Position numbers and translations under genes: made by a program
Assembly: GCA_019745395.1 (NCBI GenBank)
Contig: JAIETG010000006.1
Span: 90,397-154,396, forward strand
Origin: Rhabdochlamydiaceae bacterium
Lineage (GTDB): Bacteria; Chlamydiota; Chlamydiia; Chlamydiales; Rhabdochlamydiaceae
DNA length: 64,000 nucleotides
Reading direction: 5' to 3'
In this document: piece by piece, positions 9,660 through 19,055 of the stretch
Layout of the letters: the number at the start of each line of letters is the position of its first letter
Numbering within the stretch: the first letter of the stretch is position 1
The notes under the pieces: model-generated
Told to the model about the DNA's origin: nothing
Database searches by the model: none
What the model saw: the letters and a program-made list of their open reading frames with translations, nothing else

Positions 9660-10307
9660 ATGATTCTTCAGACAGCTTCTTTTGGACCTTTTGAAACAAA
9701 TGTCTATATTGTAGGTTGTCCTAAGACAAAAAACGCTTGCATTATTGATGCCCCTGCAGGCTGCTTGCCTTATGTCTTAGCAAGTGTAAAAAAGCACGAT
9801 CTTACAGTTACACATCTTCTTCTTACTCATGCACACATTGATCATATTGTAGATGCTGGAAAGCTTAAAAAAGCTTTTCCGGTTCCTCTTTTCATTCATA
9901 AATTGGATGCTCCGGGACTTTTACATCCTAGAGGAAAAGAGATGGATGTTGCATTTCAATCGGCAGAGGGAATGGAAGCGGATCATCTTTTAGAAGATGG
10001 GGATTTCATTTCTGTTGGAAATTTTTCGTTCCAAGTTCTTTTTACTCCAGGGCACAGCCCTGGGTGTATTTGTTTCTATGAAAAAGAAGAGCAAACTCTT
10101 TTTTCAGGAGATACTTTGTTTAAAGGATGTATGGGACGTGTGGATCTTCCAGGATCAAATCCTTCTGCTATGTGGAAATCACTGAAACTTTTGTCCACTC
10201 TTCCTTCGACTACCCGAGTATTTCCTGGACATGGTTCTGCGACAACTATAGGGAAGGAATCGTGGATGGAAAACGCTGAAACTATTTTCTCAGGAGGAAA
10301 TGACTAA
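9660..10307 (+). CDS. MBL-fold metallo-hydrolase, glyoxalase II-like
   Basis: A 215-residue metallo-beta-lactamase-fold protein. The metal ligands are THAHIDH near residue 57, TPGHSPG near residue 124, the bridging aspartate in GDTLF and the last histidine in VFPGHG. This is the glyoxalase II/YcbL subgroup that hydrolyses thioesters such as S-lactoylglutathione or related compounds. The ATG at 9660 lies 20 bp after the tRNA. Its stop codon overlaps the ahpC start (TAATG), so the two are translationally coupled. This suggests a role in detoxification alongside the peroxiredoxin. Confidence 0.88.
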   Translation: MILQTASFGPFETNVYIVGCPKTKNACIIDAPAGCLPYVLASVKKHDLTVTHLLLTHAHIDHIVDAGKLKKAFPVPLFIHKLDAPGLLHPRGKEMDVAFQSAEGMEADHLLEDGDFISVGNFSFQVLFTPGHSPGCICFYEKEEQTLFSGDTLFKGCMGRVDLPGSNPSAMWKSLKLLSTLPSTTRVFPGHGSATTIGKESWMENAETIFSGGND

Positions 10308-10891
10308 TGACTACATTATTAATGGGACGTAAGGCTCCACCTTTTTCTGCAAAGGCTGTTCTCAAAGGAAAAATCGTAGAGAATTTTTCCTTGCAAGATT
10401 TTTTAGGTAAGTACGTTGTGCTCTTTTTTTATCCGTTGGACTTTACTTTTGTATGTCCGACAGAATTGCACGCATTTCAAGAGAAGCTCTCAGAATTTGA
10501 AAAGAGAAATGCTTCATTGATAGCATGTTCGGTAGACAGCTCTTATTCACATCTGGCTTGGTTAAATACTCCGAAAAATAAGGGAGGGATTGAAGGGATT
10601 GAATATCCTCTCATTTCTGATTTAAATAAGTCCATAGCTCGGGCATATCAGGTTCTAGAAGAAGAAAGCTCTGTTGCCTATCGAGGTTTATTTCTTTTAG
10701 ACAAACAAGGAATTATCCGGCATCAAATGATCAATGATTTACCTATAGGTCGTTCTGTGGATGAAGTGCTGCGTACTTTAGACGCGCTAAGCTATTACGA
10801 AAATCATGGAGAAGTTTGTCCCGCTAATTGGCACGCTGGAGAAAAAACTATGAAGGCTGATGCAGAAGGGCTTCTCAAGTATTTTAATTAG
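10307..10891 (+). CDS. ahpC: 2-Cys peroxiredoxin (AhpC/Prx type)
   Basis: A 194-residue typical 2-Cys peroxiredoxin. The peroxidatic cysteine is in FYPLDFTFVCPTE and the resolving cysteine in GEVCPANWHAGE near the C-terminus. It reduces hydrogen peroxide and organic peroxides in the cytoplasm with thioredoxin-type donors. It is coupled to the upstream MBL hydrolase by a one-base overlap. Its 3' end overlaps the convergent hypothetical gene by 8 bp. Confidence 0.95.
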   Translation: MTTLLMGRKAPPFSAKAVLKGKIVENFSLQDFLGKYVVLFFYPLDFTFVCPTELHAFQEKLSEFEKRNASLIACSVDSSYSHLAWLNTPKNKGGIEGIEYPLISDLNKSIARAYQVLEEESSVAYRGLFLLDKQGIIRHQMINDLPIGRSVDEVLRTLDALSYYENHGEVCPANWHAGEKTMKADAEGLLKYFN

Positions 10892-11276
10892 CCTTTAAAG
10901 TTAAATAGTCGTAGAGGTCTCGTTCTGTAAGCACCAAAAGACTTCTATAGAGGCTGCAAACATCTAAGGCGGCCTCTATAATTCCTTGATCACCTACTCC
11001 AGGAAGAAAGATCGCTTGTAAATGGGGGCTTAAAGGCCCTTTTTTAATCAATTTGCATCCTTTTATATAATCCTTACTACTAAATCCCTCTTCTTTGACT
11101 CGGCAGAAGATAAGATTCCGATCGTAGAGCAATGCTTGTATAGCATATCGAATCCCAAGACTTTCTTCTGGAGGATTTCCTGCTGCTTCTAAAAGATGCG
11201 AAAGAGATCGACAAGGAAAAGGAATGCCAAATTCTCCTTTTTCTGCTTCTCCAAATAAAAAAACGGTTGATTTCAT
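10884..11276 (-). CDS. Conserved hypothetical protein, 130 aa
   Basis: A compact soluble 130-residue protein with no signal peptide or membrane span. It starts MKSTVFLFGEAEKGEFGIP and contains LPGVGDQGIIEAALDVC near residue 92. I do not recognise a characterised family, though an ahpC-adjacent hypothetical is common in chlamydiae. The ORF is well bounded and overlaps ahpC tail to tail by 8 bp. GGGAA lies ten bases before the ATG. Confidence 0.7.
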   Translation of the reverse strand: MKSTVFLFGEAEKGEFGIPFPCRSLSHLLEAAGNPPEESLGIRYAIQALLYDRNLIFCRVKEEGFSSKDYIKGCKLIKKGPLSPHLQAIFLPGVGDQGIIEAALDVCSLYRSLLVLTERDLYDYLTLKAN

Positions 11277-11458
11277 AAAAGTACATTCCCGTAATTTTTA
11301 AGGTTGTTTTTCTGAGTCTTTCTAATTTACATATAAAATAAATTACAAACTAAATGTAAAGGTTTTTTTTATTCGAGCACATGATGGAATGGTTGAAGAG
11401 AATGTTAGTTTTCCGTAATCTGTGAACTCAAATGTTTAATAGTAACATGGAGTTCGCT

Positions 11459-11986
11459 ATGTGGAAAAAATGGATATATTGGTTTTGTTTGCCAATGTTA
11501 TGCGCGATTTATTGTACGGCGGGGTACGCTGGATGGGAACCTCCTGCAGAGAGTAAAAAGGGGGGTGAGCCTAAGAGCGAGGAGGCTCAAATTTATTTTG
11601 ATCTTCGTTTGACCGACGATGATAAAGTGATTATTCGCAAAATCATTACAACTATGGCTGAGAAAAATGTATTGCAACTTCTTTTAGACAAAGAAAAAAT
11701 GGAAGACTTAGGGCAAAAAATTCGTCCTGTACATCCCATGCGATTTATTGGATTTGTTTTGGAAGATTCCAACTTGCGTCGTTGTTTAAAGACCGTTTCT
11801 AAGAGTACATTTAAATGGGGTGGATTTTTAGATGGTTATGAAGAGCGTATGAGGGAAGAAAGTCGAAATGACAATTTGAATCGCTATGTTCCAGGCCTTG
11901 CAGATTACCTGGAAGTGGATAGAGCGGTTATTCAAAGCTATATTCATCAAGGAAATTATGAGAAAATGATAAAATACTTCTTCTAA
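11459..11986 (+). CDS. Exported hypothetical protein
   Basis: About 175 residues with an N-terminal signal sequence (WIYWFCLPMLCAIYCTAGYA), then a charged linker and a mixed helical domain (RLTDDDKVIIRKIITTMAEK near residue 60). The frame is open from 11432, but the ATG at 11459 has GGAG six bases upstream at 11449-11452 and gives a cleaner signal peptide, so I prefer it. I do not recognise the family. It is followed by the hairpin that precedes the first sulfatase-fold gene, so the two could share a transcript. Confidence 0.7.
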   Translation: MWKKWIYWFCLPMLCAIYCTAGYAGWEPPAESKKGGEPKSEEAQIYFDLRLTDDDKVIIRKIITTMAEKNVLQLLLDKEKMEDLGQKIRPVHPMRFIGFVLEDSNLRRCLKTVSKSTFKWGGFLDGYEERMREESRNDNLNRYVPGLADYLEVDRAVIQSYIHQGNYEKMIKYFF

Positions 11987-11996
11987 ACTTGACCAT

Positions 11997-12039
11997 TTTT
12001 CCTTAGGCTGTTAAAGCTTAGAATGCAGCCTAAGGAAAA
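11997..12039 (+). promoter_or_regulatory. Hairpin that pairs with the ribosome-binding site of the downstream sulfatase gene
   Basis: A perfect 14-bp stem pairs 11997-12010 with 12026-12039 around a 15-base loop. The right arm contains AAGGAAAA, the Shine-Dalgarno sequence of the ATG at 12043. The T run lies before the stem rather than after it, so this is not a classical terminator in either direction. Control of translation start is the better reading. Confidence 0.5.
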
Positions 12040-12042
12040 GCC

Positions 12043-13935
12043 ATGAATGAGAAAAAAAGATTCCCTCTGAACTACATATATTTTGGATGCTATTTTCTTT
12101 TTTTGTGCTTCATTCATATTTATCACCTCTTGTTAATGCATCCAGTAAATGGTAAACATCTAGAAGTTTATCTGTCTTTTGTGCTTTTACAATCTTTTGT
12201 CGAAGCTTTTCTGTTTGCTTGTTTTTTTTCCGTTCTTGTGCTTCGTCGTAAAACATTCTTTCTAATTGTATTATTAAGCATTTTAACACTTTTGTCTTTT
12301 GTGAGATTGGCCGATTTTACTCTTGTGCGTTTGATGGATGTTTCTGCCTGGAGATGGATTGAACTTGTAGCACATGAGACATTAACTAATTTTATTGAAA
12401 TGCTTTACGCAACTAACATTAAGCTCGTTTTTTGGTTTACGGGCTTTGTAGGTCTTATCACCGCAATCGGAATAAATATTGCCTTATTTTTCTTCACTCA
12501 GAAGATGTGCAAGACAAAGGTATTCCATTTTTCTTCTCGAAAAATGACCAGTTTTTGTTTAACAGGTTTGGTTGTATTAGGCGCTCTAGATGTTTCTTGT
12601 TTCATATCGCAAATGCCTGGAGCTTCTCAGCATTATGTCAAAGCGCTTCCTTGGAAACGCAAATTTCTGCATGCTAGACAAGATAAAATTACCGTTTCCG
12701 GATATTTGCAAGCGCCTCAGGAAATGTCTTTAAGTTCTGCAGGCTCCGAGCTTTTTTCTTTAGAACGCAAGCCTGATATTTTTTTGTTTATTGTGGAAAG
12801 TTTACGAGCAGATTACTTGACAGAAGAAGTAACACCGACCCTTGCGCGCTTTCGTCAGGATAACTATTCCTTTGAAAACACTCTTTCCAATTCTAATTGT
12901 ACTCACAAATCCTGGTTTTCTATTTTTTATTCCATGTATCCATTTTATTGGACAAAATATGCGCCCAAGCAATGGAAGCAAGGCGGCGTTCCTTTATCTC
13001 TTTTGAAAAAAATGGGATATCAGATCAACGTATATGCCTCGAGTCGTTTAGGATATTATTCGATGGATGAGAGACTTTTTGGAGAGAAAAGGCATTTGGC
13101 TGATCAACTATATGAATTTCGGTCTAGCCAGTCTTTGTCCCCTGCAGATATGGATCAATTGGTAATGAAAAAATTATCTGAAGATCTAGAAACTTCCCCG
13201 CAAAAAGGAGGAAGGGTCTTTATCCTTTTTTTAGATGGTACGCATTTTGACTATAGTTGGCCTAAAGAAAAAAAACTAAAATTTCTTCCGATTAGTGATG
13301 GATTGAATTATCCTGAAATTATAGGGGAAAGACGTTCTGTTGATCTGATTCAAAATCGGTATAAAAACGCGCTCAATACTATTGATGATCTTTTTATGTC
13401 TTTTCAAAAAACTATGGTTCAATTAGGAATGTGGGAAGACGCTGCGATTGTTTTTACTGCAGATCATGGTGAAGAGTTTAATGAGCATGGGTGCATGTTT
13501 CATGCGTCACATTTATCTCTGCCTCAGCTTAGTATCCCTTTATATGTTAAATTAGGAAAAGATTTTACGGGAGATATCCCTGATCTTACAAGGAAAGCTT
13601 CTCAAGTGGATATTTTTCCAACTTTATTACACTATGTAACGGGAGACAATCTCTGCTCTCCTTTTTTTCAAGGAGAAAGCTTATTAGCTCCTCCCAAAAA
13701 AGATTACAGGATTGGTGGTCGTTCTAATGCAAGTTTGCCTCCTCATGAATTTTATATTGAAAGAGGATCTTATCGGGCTACGTTAGAGTTTTGTCATTCA
13801 GAAGATATTTTTCATAGTCGGATGTTGAAAGTTCAATCGATAGTCGATGAGAAAGAAGAATTAGTGCCTTTTTCTTCCTCTTTTTTCCAAAGTCAATTTG
13901 GAAGTGTCCTAGATCAACTGTTTTCTTTGAATTGA
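12043..13935 (+). CDS. Membrane sulfatase-fold protein, YejM/LtaS-like (paralogue A)
   Basis: A 630-residue protein. Five hydrophobic segments occupy residues about 8-190, followed by a large extracytoplasmic alkaline-phosphatase/sulfatase domain. The domain opens with PDIFLFIVESLRADYLTEEV. The candidate nucleophile is Thr287 in NSNCTHKSWFSIFYSMYP, and later metal ligands are in FTADHGEEFNEHG near residue 473. The block around the nucleophile resembles the YejM/PbgA and LtaS groups, which act on or sense membrane lipids such as cardiolipin or phosphoglycerol. Paralogue B lies 1.6 kb away in opposite orientation with strong similarity along the whole length. A hairpin covers its Shine-Dalgarno sequence. 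The substrate is unknown; sulfate-ester hydrolysis is unlikely given the nucleophile context. Confidence 0.82.
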   Translation: MNEKKRFPLNYIYFGCYFLFLCFIHIYHLLLMHPVNGKHLEVYLSFVLLQSFVEAFLFACFFSVLVLRRKTFFLIVLLSILTLLSFVRLADFTLVRLMDVSAWRWIELVAHETLTNFIEMLYATNIKLVFWFTGFVGLITAIGINIALFFFTQKMCKTKVFHFSSRKMTSFCLTGLVVLGALDVSCFISQMPGASQHYVKALPWKRKFLHARQDKITVSGYLQAPQEMSLSSAGSELFSLERKPDIFLFIVESLRADYLTEEVTPTLARFRQDNYSFENTLSNSNCTHKSWFSIFYSMYPFYWTKYAPKQWKQGGVPLSLLKKMGYQINVYASSRLGYYSMDERLFGEKRHLADQLYEFRSSQSLSPADMDQLVMKKLSEDLETSPQKGGRVFILFLDGTHFDYSWPKEKKLKFLPISDGLNYPEIIGERRSVDLIQNRYKNALNTIDDLFMSFQKTMVQLGMWEDAAIVFTADHGEEFNEHGCMFHASHLSLPQLSIPLYVKLGKDFTGDIPDLTRKASQVDIFPTLLHYVTGDNLCSPFFQGESLLAPPKKDYRIGGRSNASLPPHEFYIERGSYRATLEFCHSEDIFHSRMLKVQSIVDEKEELVPFSSSFFQSQFGSVLDQLFSLN

Positions 13936-13974
13936 CAGTAGTCAAGATTTGAAGATGTGAAATAGTGTCTTATT

Positions 13975-15302
13975 TCAACGTTTTGATGGGCTTAAGTGAA
14001 TTTGACTAAAAAGCCCAGCATGATCAGAAAGAGCCTCTTTTTTAAATTTTTTACAGTCGAATTCTGTATTCACTAGACTTGTATGTATTGAGCAAGCAGA
14101 ACCTTTTAATAGCATCGTATGGTCTAGATTTAAAGGACCCAAAATATTTTTTCCTCTAAAATCTGCATAAAATCCATCCCCACCCCAAGTTCTTTGTGGG
14201 ATCTGAAATTGATTTCCTTTTCGAAAACAACATTTTTGCTTATATTCATCTTCTTTGTAGAAAAAATGCTTCCAATTTGAAGACTTATATTCCTGATCAT
14301 CTAAATTAAGGTCTCCTGTTAGAATAACGCACCGGTTGGTAGTTTCAGTTATTTTCTTAAGTATAAGATCCATTTGCATTTTTCTTGCATTTACTTCCTC
14401 GATAGTTGGAAACTGAGGTTCTTCGGAATGCTGCATATGTGTTGCAAAAGCTTTTCCTTGACTTTCTACATTAAACGCAAATGCACCTTTTCCAGAATTT
14501 TTGGTTCTTCCAATCAGCATTTCCTTCGAAAAAGGAATGAATTCTGGGTGCCGATTTTATATTTACTGGCGATGAAGATCCCTGAAGAGGTTCCGATAGG
14601 TTTAGTTCCCATGTTGAAGTAAAAGTGGTTGTATTCATTTTTTTTCAGCTTTTTATATAATGCATATGCTGTTTGCACTTCAAAAACTTCGTATAAGCAA
14701 GTTATGTCCGCATTTTTTTCCAGAATTTTCTCAATCACGCGGTCTAATCGTGTGAGCCATGGAGCGACACCTCCTTCGCTGATGGAATAACCAGCTCCTA
14801 TGCAGCAAATATTTCAAGAAAGGAGAGAAAATGATTGCTTTAAAGATAGGCCCTTATCTTTTCCCTCGCCTTTTAGGTAGATAAAAGGAGTTTTTTGAGT
14901 TTGTAGTCCAACAAAACGTAGTGCAACTCCAATTGGAGTTGTAATTGCGGCAATAGGTGCGCACGATATAATTCCTAGACATAAAAAGGTTTTTCTTGAA
15001 ACCCGCTGAATTGGGTAGTCATTTGGATGCATAGCTTCTACGATTTGAAAATATCTGAAAAATTCGTGGCTTTTGCATATAGGATCGGTAAAATAAGAAG
15101 CTGCTAGAAAACAGATTTTTGCAACATTTCCTTGAGCTACTTTTTGAGAAGGATTGTTTTTAGATATATAGAGAAACGGGAGTGCGTAATCTTGAGAAAT
15201 TCCCGAATCTTGAGCAGATGAATGCAAAAAAAATAGAAGACTAAATAATGGTAAATAAAAGCGTCGGATTGCCAGGATAATACCTTTATAAAAATTGGCC
15301 AT
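13975..15302 (-). pseudogene. Endonuclease/exonuclease/phosphatase-family membrane-associated protein, broken (copy A)
   Basis: Three minus-strand pieces join into one protein of about 440 residues. Residues 1-162 (15302-14817) carry an N-terminal hydrophobic segment, a second near CLGIISCAPIAAITTP and the stretch LQTQKTPFIYLKG. An in-frame TGA at 14814-14816 then stands where a tryptophan is expected (FSLLS-stop-NICCIGAGYS). The same frame continues with EGGVAPWLTRLDRVIEKIL and LYEVFEV. A one-base deletion near 14545-14552 shifts the frame, shown by comparison with copy B (KYKISSPEFIPFPHEML). The last piece has the EEP metal and catalytic motifs LTGDLNLDD and LSDHAGLFS. EEP enzymes cleave phosphodiesters, for example sphingomyelin or phosphoinositides. 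The gene is dead unless both lesions are sequencing errors. Confidence 0.75.
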
Positions 15303-15516
15303 GAAAATTCAATTTAAAAAACACTTAAAATAATGTCAAACAAATTGAATTAATTAAGTGCGGCTCTTAGAGAAAGCGAAACTCTATCAGAACTATTGTT
15401 AGAGAATAATAGATTACTCAATCTCGAATCTTTCTAGCTAGCTGATAAAGTTAGTGCGATTAACAGGCAAAACCTTCTTATTACTTGCGAGAAAACCCTG
15501 CCTGCTCCTAGCTCTA

Positions 15517-17442
15517 CTATTTATTTGTATTTTGCTCTTGAAGAGGAAAGAGTTGATCTAAAGCCTCGCCAAACTGTTGTTGAAAAAACGCAGAAGAAAA
15601 AGAAATTCTTTCTTCTTTTTCGTTTACGATAGATTGAATTTTTAACAACTGACTATGGAAAATGTCTTCTCGCTGAAAAAACTCTAAAGTCGCTCGATAT
15701 GGCCCTCTTTGAATGTAAAATTCATAGGGGGCTAAACTTGCATTAGAACGGATTCCTATTGTATAGTCTTTTTTTTGAGTGTCTAGCAAACTCTCTCCTT
15801 GAAAAAAAGAAGCCCAAACATTTTTTCCCGTTAAGTAATGCAATAAAGTCGGAAAAACATCTATATGGGAGGCTTTTCTTCTACAATCAGGCGAGGTTTC
15901 TTCAAAAGATTTTCCTAATTTAACATATAAGGGAATATCAAGCTGAGGTAGGGATAAATGCGATGTATGGAATATACATCCAGATTCGTTAAATTCTTCT
16001 CCGTGATCGCCAGTGAAAACTATAACAGAATCTTCCCAGTTTCCTGTTTGATTTAGGGTTTCTTGAAATGTTTTAAAAAGATCATCGATAGCACAAAGAG
16101 CATTTTTATAATGATATTGAAGTTCCGAGACACCTTTTTTTAATCCAAAAACATGTTTCAAAAGTGAAATGTGTTGGATATCAGGGATCTTTATATCTTT
16201 GATCGCTGAAGGCAATGCTGTTTTCCGAGTCTTAAGGCTACTGTAGGGGTAGTGCGTTCCATCTAAAAAGAGAATAAAAAGTCGCCCATTTTTTTGTGAA
16301 CTCTCTTGGAGATCTTTACAGAGTTTTTCTATGACCATTTGATCCTTTTCTGCGGGACTAGTAGATAGGGTCGAGGAAAAGTCATTCATATGATTAACTA
16401 AATATCGGTTTTTTCCGAAAATTTCTTGATCCATTCCATAAAATTCTAAACTAGGAGATGAATAGACGTGAATTTCATAGCCCATTTTTTTAAGAAATGA
16501 TAATGGAATTGCTCCTTGCTCCCATTGAGGAGAGGCATACTTTGTCCAGTAAAATGGATATAAAGAGTAAAACAAAGAAAACCAAGAGGGGTGTGTGGAA
16601 TTTGCATTAGAAAGAGCATTTTCAAAAGAGTAGTTATTGTTGCTAAAGTTTGCAAGAGTTGGCGTTAATTCTTCCGTTAAAAAATCTTTTCGCAAGCTTT
16701 CTACAACAAAAAGAAAAATATCTGGTCTGCGTTCTAAAGGAAGAAGGGTAGAATCAATGGTATCTAAGGCCATTTTCTTCGAGGGCAGTAGAAAGTTAGA
16801 AACTTCAATTTGTTTCGTTTTAGCGCATAAAAAAGACCATTGCCAAGGAAGAGCTTTTGCATAATAAGATGGGGTGTCAAAATCTTTTATTGCGTAAGCT
16901 AAAGTTCCGAGTATACTTAACCCCCCTAAGCAATAACAACTCATTTTTTTGAAAGAGATTTGAATAGGCTTTTTGTCGCATAGCTTTTGTGTAAAAAGAA
17001 AAATAAAAAAATTCGCTCCAGCTAAGATGCTAATTACTATAAGAGATAAAATCGTTGTGGATTTAATTCCGCTTAGATTTATTAGCTCGATAAAGTTTTT
17101 AAAGGTTTCTTGAGCTAAAAGCGTGATAAATTTCCATCCAGAAATGTCCATTAAACGAAGCATGATAAAATCTAATATTCTTATAACAGAAATCATCATC
17201 AAAAATCCTGAGGATAAAACAAGGAAAATTTTTTTATTAATCCTAGAAATAAATGAAAATAAATAAGCGATTATGATTGATTCTGTAAATGTTTGTAGTT
17301 CGACGATGGAAAGATGTAAGATTTGTTTTTTTGTTATTATTGGTTCAATTAGTAGTGAATAGTATATGTATATAGATGATACGAATGCGAAATAAATCGA
17401 GAAATATATGTAATTTATTGATGTTTTTTTTTGTGAATTCAT
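15517..17442 (-). CDS. Membrane sulfatase-fold protein, YejM/LtaS-like (paralogue B)
   Basis: A 641-residue paralogue of the protein at 12043-13935, with the same plan: five N-terminal membrane segments, then the sulfatase-fold domain starting PDIFLFVVESLRKDFLTEEL. The candidate nucleophile Thr is in NANSTHPSWFSLFYSLYP near residue 284 and the metal ligands in FTGDHGEEFNESG. Both copies keep the tail block GESLL and the motif FYIQRGPYRATLEF. The membrane half is more diverged than the catalytic half. It lies between the two broken EEP genes on the same strand. No good Shine-Dalgarno sequence precedes the ATG at 17442, which is preceded by an AT-rich region. Both copies look intact, so the function is probably maintained. 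Confidence 0.8.
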   Translation of the reverse strand: MNSQKKTSINYIYFSIYFAFVSSIYIYYSLLIEPIITKKQILHLSIVELQTFTESIIIAYLFSFISRINKKIFLVLSSGFLMMISVIRILDFIMLRLMDISGWKFITLLAQETFKNFIELINLSGIKSTTILSLIVISILAGANFFIFLFTQKLCDKKPIQISFKKMSCYCLGGLSILGTLAYAIKDFDTPSYYAKALPWQWSFLCAKTKQIEVSNFLLPSKKMALDTIDSTLLPLERRPDIFLFVVESLRKDFLTEELTPTLANFSNNNYSFENALSNANSTHPSWFSLFYSLYPFYWTKYASPQWEQGAIPLSFLKKMGYEIHVYSSPSLEFYGMDQEIFGKNRYLVNHMNDFSSTLSTSPAEKDQMVIEKLCKDLQESSQKNGRLFILFLDGTHYPYSSLKTRKTALPSAIKDIKIPDIQHISLLKHVFGLKKGVSELQYHYKNALCAIDDLFKTFQETLNQTGNWEDSVIVFTGDHGEEFNESGCIFHTSHLSLPQLDIPLYVKLGKSFEETSPDCRRKASHIDVFPTLLHYLTGKNVWASFFQGESLLDTQKKDYTIGIRSNASLAPYEFYIQRGPYRATLEFFQREDIFHSQLLKIQSIVNEKEERISFSSAFFQQQFGEALDQLFPLQEQNTNK

Positions 17443-17583
17443 GATTTTTTGGGGATTTCATTTATTGAATTAATGGGTTTTCTACGTTTTTTTACAGGTG
17501 TTATATAATTTAGTCTAGTGTTTTTTTATAGGAATCACGCAATGGAAAATTTTATTCTAGCCAACGGAAAATACGTTATTATA

Positions 17584-18461
17584 TCACTTGCTTAAACGAA
17601 TCTCACTAAAAAGGCCGGCATGATCGGAAAGAGCATCTTCTTTAAATTTCGTAGCGTCAAATTCTGTGTTCACTACTTTTGTATGTATTGAGTGATCAAA
17701 TCTCCTTAGTATCATATTGTGATCCAGATTTAAAGGGCCTGAAATGTTTTTTCTGTAAAACTGGCAAAAAAACCATTGGCTTCCCAAGTTTTTTGCAGGG
17801 CTAGGCAGTGATTCGTATTTAGAGAGTGACATTTCTGCTTATATTCATCTTTTTTATAAAAATAAGGGTTCCAAGTTGATGTATTGTATTTTTGATCATC
17901 TAAATTGAGCTCTCTTGTTATAATGACACATCGATCAGAAATCTCAGCCATTTTTTTGAGTATAAGATCCATCTGCATTTTTCTTGCGGTTACTTCCTTG
18001 ACATTTGGGAATTGTGGTTTCTTTGAATTTTGCATATGTGAAGTGAAAATTTTTGCAAAGGCTATTCCTTGGCTTTCTATATCAAAAGCATAGACACCTT
18101 TGCGAGTCTTTTTGGTTCTTCTAACCAGCATTTCGTGGGGAAAAGGAATAAATTCAGGACTGCTGATTTTATATTTGCTAGCATCAAAGATCCCCGAAGC
18201 AACTCCAATGGGTTTAGCTCCCATATTGCAATAAAAATGATTGTATCCATTCTTTTCTAGTTCTTGATGCAAAGCAAAAACTGTTTGCACATTGAAAACT
18301 TCATACAGGCAAACTATATCTGCATTTTTTCCCCCGCTTAAAGCTTGAGCTTGGAGATTGTACTGTAAAAGTTCGTGGTCATAAAAAAGTGTTTTCTCCT
18401 CTAATGTTTGGTGTTTTGACTTTAGCTGCGGAGCAGTTGTTGCGGCTGCTTGTGAGAGTTT
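17584..18461 (-). pseudogene. EEP-family protein, broken and chimeric (copy B)
   Basis: From ADIVCLYEVFNVQ (about 18317) to 17584 this matches EEP copy A closely. A one-base loss in a six-T run at 17747-17752 breaks the frame between FASFTEK and NISGPLNLDH. The catalytic stretch is altered to IITRELNLDD where copy A has LTGDLNLDD, so the Gly-Asp pair is lost. Upstream of 18317 the frame stays open to a TAA at 18462-18464 but encodes an unrelated segment (APQLKSKHQTLEEKTLFYDH) without any methionine. The N-terminal half has therefore been replaced or deleted. I read it as a decaying, recombined paralogue. Confidence 0.7.
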
Positions 18462-18540
18462 TTAGAAAAAGAGGAGATTGCGAGGAATATGGAGGTGAAA
18501 TTTGTATCCTCATGTCCGAAATAAGTGAAATATTGAGGCT

Positions 18541-19055
18541 TTAGACGGGTTTTATTAAATCGCGGAGAGAGTTGCGCTCTGCAGTGTAAAATAAAAGTTT
18601 TGAATAATTCTTTTGATTTATTTTTACAAGAGCTTGACTAGTCTGTTCAAAGGAATCTCCGCATGAAAGCATCTTTCTGGACCTTTAATCCACTCTGCTG
18701 GCAGATACATGTTCCTAGCGATCAAGCACGTTTGTGTCCATGTAGTATACGCCAAATATCTGACAATTATTCAATTTACCAAGACTGCCCGTATACTGCC
18801 TTTTTGTGCAAAAGCGGTAGTGTAACATCTGTTCTGTATCTTCTTGCCCGCTCGCGTTCAGTTCTTTTATTACGCTTCTTTCCATGGCTGCGATTGTTTT
18901 CTCCTTCTCTACCACGGAAAGTCCCTTTAGATAGTTAAGGGCGGGTTCCTCCATGTACTTGGTTATGGTTTGAAAAATTGACTAAATTGATGATGGAATT
19001 CTTGCAGAGCTTTTATTTGATTGGAAATGTCTTGCGTTTTCATTGAAAAATTCAT
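18541..19055 (-). pseudogene. Fragmented gene remnant, unknown family
   Basis: The minus strand holds several open pieces in changing frames. ATG 19055 starts NFSMKTQDISNQIKALQEF. A one-base shift near 18965 links this to TKYMEEPALNYLKGLSVVEK and KTIAAMERSVIKELNASGQE. A further shift leads to a 43-codon piece (18672-18541) with QTSQALVKINQKNYSKLL ending at TAA. The helical, charged character is consistent across pieces. The opposite-strand ORF at 18663-18938 is Cys/Ser/Leu-rich and looks like its shadow. The rest of the gap up to 19284 is AT-rich with no gene that I can see. Confidence 0.4.

Noticed and set aside
9499..9699. 66-residue minus-strand ORF containing APERIRTSDLSVRS
   Set aside because: It is the antisense reading of the tRNA-Arg gene, a well-known kind of false gene that appears wherever such tRNAs occur.
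12043..13935. Assignment as a true sulfatase
   Set aside because: The sulfatase signature C/S-x-P-x-R is absent. The Thr context and membrane domain fit YejM/LtaS-type proteins.
13975..15302. Stop-codon readthrough (TGA as Trp) to rescue EEP copy A
   Set aside because: TGA is used as a normal stop by intact genes here, for example the sulfatase-fold gene ending at 13935, and a second lesion breaks the frame anyway.
17542..17595. Tiny plus-strand ORF MENFILANGKYVIISLA
   Set aside because: It has only 17 codons and no support beyond a weak AGGA, so it was not listed as a gene.
18663..18938. 91-residue plus-strand ORF rich in Cys, Ser and Leu
   Set aside because: Composition is that of an antisense shadow. 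The minus strand over the same bases looks more like decayed coding sequence.
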